From assembly GCF_000003815.2 (NCBI RefSeq), contig NC_049993.1, positions 10,272,264 to 10,304,618 on the forward strand: a stretch of 32,355 bases of DNA. Direction: 5' to 3'. The position numbers and the translations under genes are program-made. A model generated the notes under the pieces. That model saw only the letters and a list, made by a program, of their open reading frames with translations. It did not search any database and was not told the DNA's origin. Of the stretch, positions 10,801 through 19,800 are shown in pieces; within the stretch, counting starts at the first letter, position 1, and each line of letters begins with the position of its first letter. The stretch is from Branchiostoma floridae. Lineage: Eukaryota; Chordata; Leptocardii; Amphioxiformes; Branchiostomatidae.

Positions 10801-13800
10801 GATAATTTTACGGGCCCAAGGACGAAAATCGTCATAGATATGTCATATTATTGCCATTATTTGTACCTACATTGTACCCTGTCAGCCTCCCTCGGGTTTC
10901 TGTAGGACCTGTCCAGTTCACTCCACACTCACTGTCTGCCATCCATGTCACAGTCGGGGCATCTGGGCCTGATGATTAAGATGTGATTGATGTATATCAT
11001 TATGAGTCAGGGTAGCGATATGGTTTCATATCAAACATATTTAAGTAAGTGATAGTGGACGTCCCCACGGACAGGAATTTGATTATCGCTATCGTTTTAG
11101 ATGTTTTCAATCACACAATATCTGCAATTTTACTATAAAACGTTTATGCTATGTTACTGAACGTGACATTGTTTTGAGTTGAAAACTTATACTTACACCC
11201 GTCACTCGTCCGGACCACATATGGATTGCTCTCGTTCCCATGGTAGAAGGTGTTGATGGCTGATATCTGTCAGACATAAATGGCATAAAATTGCGGCAAT
11301 GATTCACTTATAATGCACTGTAATAGCATTAATGGGCAACTAGGTTAGACGTCTAAATAAATTCATATCAGTTACAGAAAACGTTTGATATTCTCAATAT
11401 GGCATCAAGACGTTGCAGTTCTGACTCACCGTGACAGAGTAGTTGTAAGCGGGCTGCAGGTGTGATGACGTCACCACAGCTGTCAGGTTCTCCTGCTGCA
11501 GTCCTGACGTCACGTTCTCCTGGTAGAACGGTTCCCCACCGGTCCTGTTGTACAGGCTGACTCGGTACGCCTGCAGCTGGCCGTGGATGTGGTCAGGGCG
11601 CCGCCAGGCTACATGCAGCTGGACCGGCCGGGCGATGTTCGGGGACTGACAGTTGCAGTCGTGCTCATCTGCAACCGTCTGGATAACTGGAACTGCTGGG
11701 TCTACGGGATATTGGCAAGAATGTACACTGTTATCACTCGTCAACATTCTACAAAACATCCTCAGAAGCCATTCAATTAAGCATCATCCACTACTCACAA
11801 TACTCCAATGTCCTTGTAATGCTACAGTTGCTGAAGTCTCCTCCTCCTGCGCTTGTTGCCCCACGTACCCGGAAAGTGTAGTTTGTGTACGGGACCAGGT
11901 CTCCGAGAACGGTAGTGGTGCTGTCGTTCGATGTGCTAACATGACTAGGAAACTCAGCTTCGCTGCATGACTCGGACGCTCCGTACTGAACTGTGTAGTT
12001 AACGATCTCACCGTTGGGTTCTATCGGAGGTTCCCAGGTCAGGTGGACAGAGTTGTGGGAGCTTGGTGTGGCTAGCAAGTTTTGAGGAGGACCAGGACCT
12101 GTATGAAGTATATATATAGTATACATACGAAGTTTTTGTTTTCCTTATTGAAATTGTACAGTTGCCTCTAGTTGTATTGCACAGCAATGCCTAAAGAATT
12201 AGACCACATACGTGCTTCGTCTGTAGTTCCCATCCGACCACTGCCAGCATCGCTCCATCCTAGCGTGTTGTTCACCCGTACTTGTACATCATACATGGTG
12301 GCCGGCCTTAAGCCGTAGATGTAGACATCGCCGTTCGCACCAGAAACTCCAGTTGACTCCCAGTCTCCCCAGTCCTCCGTGTCGCTCCGTTTGTAGCGTA
12401 CCTGGGAGTCGATGATGTCGAGGTTACCGGTTACTCCTACTGTCCACGTGACGTGTAGGGTTGTAGAGTTCACTGCGGTGACGTTTACCGTCACGTCATC
12501 AGGGTGCCCTGAAGATAGACAATAAGAAAACGTAAGGATAAAATATCGCTAATAGACTAGGTATGATAGAGGCAATATATAATGGCATATCCGGATAGCT
12601 ATATTTTCACATAGTTGAAAAGTGTATTTCTACTTACGGTACAGGCAATATCTCTTGATAAGGGCAAAGGTATCTGACCTTGAAGGAAGAAAAGTGTGCT
12701 TGGCCTATCTGCATATCGATTAGCAATGATAAAGGAATGTTTACATACTCATTTTACACGTGTCTCCGACCCAAGGGTCCTCACATCCGGGACAACTGCC
12801 GTTTGTTTTCTCACAGACCGTCCCTATCGTACAATTTCCACAACTATCTCCGCAGTCGTTGCCGTAGAAACCGTCATCACATTCTATAGTAGGAAAATAA
12901 CAACGTGTGTTTACTAAAATCGTACAACACGATTTTCAACCAAACAATGAACAATAACTATTTCTTCATTTATTAAACATTATAAAAAAAAACGTAGTAG
13001 CAGCATAGTGATAACTTCATTTGAAGTTTTTCTGGCATTTCAATAAGAAGTTATATTGTATGACTACTTTAACAATAGAACTTCTTATTGGTGACTACGG
13101 TTGTTAGAACCAAGAAGCTTTCATCTAATTAAAGCTCCTTGCTAAAACATATGACAAAAATAACCTACTACTAGTACCTTGGTGACAGTTGTCGCCATGG
13201 TACCCGGCTGTACAAACGAAAGCTCCTCCGGTCGCACATGTTCCATTGACTCCGGCACAGGTCTGATTCCCGTAACAATGTCCACAGGTGGTGTTACAGT
13301 CAGGGCCGTACGAACCAAAACACACTGCCGACGACAAGAGAAAAGATAAATGCATACGCGGAAATGGAGGTCTTGAAACAGCACAACTAAATCTCACTAG
13401 TGGGAGGTATAAACCCTGAAACCTACCTTGATCACAGTTGTCACCATGATACCCGGCTGCACACACGTGAAACCCCCCTGTAGGACAATTTCCATTGACC
13501 GTGTCGCATGTCGGACCTCCGTAACAATGTCCACAGGGAGTGGCACAGTCAGGGCCGTGTGTCCCGGAACACTCTGTAAGAATTGCAAATTTAAAGGTCC
13601 GCACGGCGGATAAGACTGACTTATCGTTATGTACTAGCTTAAAGCATCAATGAAGGACAGCAGATGATGAGATATGCCGACAAATGTACATGTACCTTGA
13701 TCGCACTTGGTGCCGTCGTATCCTGCCGCACACACGTGATCACCTCCAGTCGGACAGGTCCCGTCAACTCCGTCACAGATCTGATCCATGTAACAGTGTC

Positions 13801-16800
13801 CGCACTCTGTGAAGAAAGACAAGATATGATAAATGAACGTTACAATATGTAGCCTCTCTTTTCATGCCACTGTAACATTAGACAATTGCAACCTCAATTG
13901 TGAACAATCGACATAAGCTTGCTAACGGACCGTTATTTTGTATACAAGTGCAATGTATCTCATGGGTCGTCATATAAAAGAGATGCAGTGAATAGATGAC
14001 CTACCTTGATCACAGAAGGCACCGTGCCAACCCTCTGCACATGCGCAGATGTAAAGTCCGGAACCTTCAGGTCCTGTTATCAGGGTTCCGCTATTCTGAC
14101 ACGTCCTGAATGATTGCACTGTGTAAGGGAAGTAAATGATTTATTACTTAGCCATACTTCTTAGAACTGAATACTAGATGCCCAAGATGTTAAATTGTAG
14201 AAAGTGCATATCTTAGCTTTGCCACAACTTAGTTCTGTTGAAGGCAGATGTCAAGAACCTTTGCCTATTGTCTTCGTCGGGAAGCCCGATACAGGGCATC
14301 TAGAAGTAAAACGAAGCGACATGAGATGTCATTTGCACCCCGCTCTGTAAGATTGCTGTACGAAAGTGCTAGTTGATCGGTAAAGAATGTTGATTCTGTC
14401 ATGTCTATTTTCTTAATCCGATTACTGTCTAATTTTAAATGTTGTAATGCATTAATGTTTTAAAGTTGATTCTGTGACTAATGACGTATTTCATGTGTAT
14501 ATACATGCCAAGTCATCCAGGAATAAAGCTGAATCTGAATCTATGACACCCAGAGAAACGATATCATCAAGACATACCAGTAAAATTGTCAGGCCTGATC
14601 ATCATGGTTGATGTCTTCAAAGAATATTTGTACCCCTTCCAAGAGTACCAGACGATTCCGTCTGCACTGGAGCATGTACCTGGAGCAGGTACTGAACAGC
14701 CGGTCAGATAATGTCCGTTCAACATGGCGTAACCGCAACTTGGAGTGTACCACCAGCCTCCTTGTCCGAAAAGACTTGCGCAGTTATCGTTGCGAGGGTC
14801 GTTATCTTGATCTGTTGTAGAAAATTGCCTGTTGTTGATGCTGTGACGTCCATCGCTATCAGACGGGTCCAAACTATCAGTTGAATCCCCGCTGTACCCG
14901 TCGATCGTTGCCGTGTAGTTTCTGCTGGCATCTCCTACAGAAAACGTGCTGTACCGCGCAAACCGACTGTTCATTTCCCAGTCTTCCAAGTACACGTACA
15001 GTTCGTTTTGTTTCTGTGTTGTCAGACTGTGGATGTTCTCCAATCCCAGCCAGTATTCTCCACCAGGATTGCCGAACCCCTGCTCGTACTCAGCCCAGTG
15101 TCTGTTAAACGGCACCGACCCGTCCTGCCGCCGCTGTATAACCGTCCACCCACCGCCATCAGTGTCCATGTCACAGTAGGCTCGGAATGGCTGGGGGTGG
15201 CCAATAGTGTAAACATGACTGTACTGAATCCCGAGATTGAATATATCAGTACAGTCTTGTGGCGCCAGGATGTCTGAAAACAATATTAATGAACCAGGCT
15301 CATTGTGAGGAAAGCATGGAACTTGATTTCATGTGCATATACATGTATGTTACCAACAATCAGTGGAAAATCGTAATCATGCAAAATAGTATATCGACGC
15401 CATCGTCAAACATCATGTACATACGTTTCCTTTGGTAATAATTTCGGTAAGGCCAACTGTCCCACTCAGGACCAGGAGACGCCGCCGTGTCCTTGTCACT
15501 ACTACGGAGCCAACACCGTGCACTGCCGCCCTCTGGCGATCCCGCGGGGCGATGGTTGAAGGACAGACATACCGGGTTGACGCCGTCGTCACTGCCATAA
15601 TCCTGAAGACATCGGCGGGCACACTCCTGTATGTCCATGTTGATGTTATCTGCTATGTGATCAGCAGAATCACCGAAGAATCGACCTTCCTCCTTGGTGA
15701 AAAGACCATCGTAGGAGACGGTGGCTGAAGCAGACATGATAATCCCTTGTTCTAAAACTAGGCCATGTCTCACGGATTTATATTTGTAAAACATAACATA
15801 GCTATACCATTGCGCATCTTAAAACGAGTTAAAAGTACTGTGAGATACATCATCGATAAAATGTCGGAAATTTCGTCAAATATACAATATCTGATATCAT
15901 AATATAGTTTCTGACAGTCGCATTGTTGTAATGAAGAAAAACGACGTTGAGATACGTTCAAATCGAACAGATACATGCACGATTCCAATGGCGTTTTTAC
16001 GCCTACTTCATCAATATTCAATGCTCTTTTCGAGGTAAGTGCCTTGGTAGCACATGCAAAGACGAACATTTTTGTTTGGACAATGACAGCAACGACAATT
16101 GTAATGTACGGTACCAATCTGACACGAGCCTCCAGTCCACATGTCCAGACACCCCCCATTACAAACTCCAGTCTTCTTGTCACAGGCAGTTGGTCCGTTT
16201 GCACAGTGACAGGTTTGGGTACAGCCAGCTCCGTACATGCCGTCTGGACACTCTGAAAAAGGGCAGCAAGCATTAAAGGTATAGAACGGTAGGATCATTC
16301 AGCATCCAATAGATCCAACTTCGATCAGATCTAGAGAAGCATTAAAAAAACTTACCTTGACAATCATGCAGTGAATGCAAGTTCATCTGTGCGCTTTATT
16401 TTGTGCACGGATGTAAAGTCTTAAAATTGTAACATAATCATACAGTGAATGTCGTTGACTGTTGTCTGACATTGGAATACTTGTGCACTTACCCGTGTTA
16501 CACTCTATCCCCATGAGTCCAGGAGCACAGGAGCAGCCGTACGGGTCCATCACACACAGCAGCTGGCCTGTACAGTCTCCACCCTCACACTCTCTCGTGC
16601 AGCTGGTACCGATCTTGTTGTTCGCACAGGCTTCATGAAAAGAAAAAAAAGCACAGATAATTACTGAAATCAATTTAGAACATCTTAAACAGTTCAAAGT
16701 CATTAAGAGAAACTTTGCATAGCATTGGGCACATACCGACCAAAGAAAGGGATTTGATGACATTAACTAAAGCAACGATGCCTAGTGTAGCACCTACCAC

Positions 16801-19800
16801 TTTCACAATTCTGTCCATGGAATCCCGGAGGACAGACACATTCCCCCGTGTTGTCGTCACACACACCGCCGTTGTAGCACACGGAACAGTCACCGGTACA
16901 GGAGGGCGGACCCCACTTGTTCTCAGCACAACCTGGATGAGAGCCGAATAGCGCAATTGTTGAGAGGCAACGAAACCCTGGAAAGTTAGTACCAACGCCA
17001 TGGTCCCTTCGTGACTCGTGTCTATCTTTTGAATGGACTCCTAAAATAGGCATTTGCACTAAAGGTAGCAGAGTATTTCAAATTCTCTTGCATTCATACA
17101 GTAATTGTCGATTTTACATTATTTGCAAACATGAGATGTTTTAATCCAACAGCTTGGGGCCATTATTATAAGCCATGGCAAAGCAGCACATGAATACCAT
17201 ACAGCACATCAATGCCATACAACACATCAATGCCACACAGCACATCAATGCCGTACAGCACATCAATGCCGTACAGTAGCTATTGTATTTGAATGATTTA
17301 TTAAATCAAGATTTGTCTGAACTCTCGTTAATAGGATTATGTAAATAATACAAAACAAATACCTCTGACGATGAGCCTCATGATGCCCTGTTTTCTATCA
17401 GTGTCCCCCTGATAGTAGCACTCATAGATTCCCTCATCTGAAGACTGGACACTGGCTATGGTGAGGTTGAGTCCGTTCTGTCCAGTCAGGATAGTCCCGT
17501 CCAACCCGTCCTTCCTCCACACCAGGGTACCGTTTCTGCTGGACTTCTGCACCATCTGTAGGGTCACGGGGTCACCTGTGTTGGCGGTCACTGTGAAGGT
17601 CACGGGCCAGACATCGGCTGGAAGAAGTATGTAGGAGATGAACATTGATATGCATTTCCTGACTGAGGTTTGCCGGCTTTAAGAAAGACGATTCTGAACA
17701 GAAAAGGACACAAACAGATACATAGTATATGGTAAGTAGTTGTGCGCCTACCTTGTGACTTTATCTTGAAGGTAATGGCCTTCTGTGGTTGACTTCCGGT
17801 TGGAGTCGCTACTTGACAGGAGAATGCCCCGACCCTGGAGTTACCGGAAGTCTGATCCATTCTTACACTATAGACTCCTGTGGCACTTCCAGTGCCTCTC
17901 CATCTTGTAAACATTGTCCCTTCGCCAGTGTTGACCTCTACGCCGAACTGGTACCCGTTCTGGTTGAGGAAACTACCCGTGTAGTAACAGTACAGCCAGG
18001 TGTCCGCTGACTCATCAAAGAACTGGTACTTACTGACGATGGTGACGTCTACTACACCTGAAGAAACAAATGGAGTGTTTTGGGTAGCTTTGCCAGCCAG
18101 CACTACATCGGCTTCCTACAAAAATTGTGTGTAATGCACCTGGCGCATGGAATAGATACCACGCTCAGCAGATGAAACGAGAGTCCGTAGGACAAAATCT
18201 TCCGTGAAGATATTGTGTTTGCGGAGTGGCAAAGATATTTGATACCCTCTTTAACTACCAACATGCCAAATGCCAGACTATACAGACAGCACTTCTCCAG
18301 TCCCTTGAATGGCCACTATAGACAGGCTTGACTATACAGTCAAACCTGTCTATAGCGCCCACTCAATGGAATGGTCAAAATTGGCCACTATAGAGAGGTG
18401 GCCACTATAGAGAATATGCTAATTAATTGACCACAAGCAATAAGTTACACATGGTTTTAGTACCCAGTGATCTTTATTCACATAATACAGTACTGTACAT
18501 GTACTGCAATGTTTTTTTACACTATATGTATTAAGAAAACAAAAGCTATAAAAAGTTTTAAATGTTATACAGTTGATATTGTCTGAAGAGACCGGTATCG
18601 TCATATTTCTTTGATCTTTCGTCTTGTATCCTTTGATACTTCGCCGTCCGTGTGTTCCCGCTCTCGTTCACACGTCAGATTCGCCCATTATGCTAATGTG
18701 GTACTCACAAGAAAAGTCTCGTCATTCTCTTCGCCAATGGCGATAGAGTATGTTTTTGCCGACTTGGGTCTGTATGTAGGTCAACAACATATAAGTCGAG
18801 AAATTGTGGATGGAACTTTTTGACTTTTTGTAGGTGCGTAGCGGTTGTCGAAAGGCATTCCAAGTTTGAAAATGGTTTACCTGGCGTTTCAGGAAGCATA
18901 AGTCAAAATGCAGCTGGGCGATTTCTACGATATTTGGTAGGTGTGTAGCGGTTCTTTTACCTATGGTGCTGTAGCTGGCTTTGTATGTAAGTGCGTTTGT
19001 CTGTATGCAAGATAACTAAAGATGCCTTTGATGAATGCTAATGATATTTTGTTGATAGGTAGGGGACACAGAAGTCAAGTTCGATAATGGGCCTCCTGGC
19101 GACTTGTTTTGGTACTGAAAGTGAGCGTCAAAGCTTGCGCCTAAATTTTTCAGAAGTGCCAGGTTCATAATTTTTTAGTGGTGGATAGCTGTTGGGACTA
19201 GGAGTGAATGGTGTAATTTTGGGCCCCCTAGCAGCTTGTTTGGAACTGCAGTGTGTCTTACAGTTCGTAACTTTTAAGAAGGATAACTCCAGAGGAGATT
19301 GTTGGATAGTCTTTGTTTTTGGTAGGTAGTTACTTTGGGTGATAATGAACATAATGAGATGCAAATTATATAAATCACTATCTATTTGATATAATTACTT
19401 AGGAAAACTTCTATATAGGTTAAAAAATGTACTTGTGACGGAGTCACCCGAAAGACCTTGAATCGGCCCATAGATGTCTAAAAATAGAGAAAAAGTAGGT
19501 CAAGACAGCCAGTCTGGCAAGCATGAAATTCTGATTGACCAGGGATGCTACCCGAGGTCATCTTTGGTCACAGTCCAAGGCCCCCTAAAATCAATACTAT
19601 TCGACCAGGCTGGAGTATGGTAGAGTCTGATTTTAACAAAACACTATGAAAGTTGCGCTGGAAAGTATCACAACATTGTACATCATTTCCTTGTCACCAG
19701 TTCGCCGAGAAGGTTATGTTTTGGGTAGCATTTGTGGGTTTGTGAGGAACACACGTTCATGCAGTCATTTGCTATTGGGGTAGGTACTATTTAGTAATAC

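Noticed and set aside
14578-15273. Fibrinogen exon as a separate ficolin- or angiopoietin-like gene
   Set aside because: There is no signal peptide or coiled-coil exon next to it, and both its borders are phase-1 splice sites matching the neighbouring receptor exons. Transcripts would be needed to close this fully.
14608-15277. Several plus- and minus-strand open frames over the fibrinogen exon
   Set aside because: They are alternative-frame shadows of a clearly conserved coding exon.
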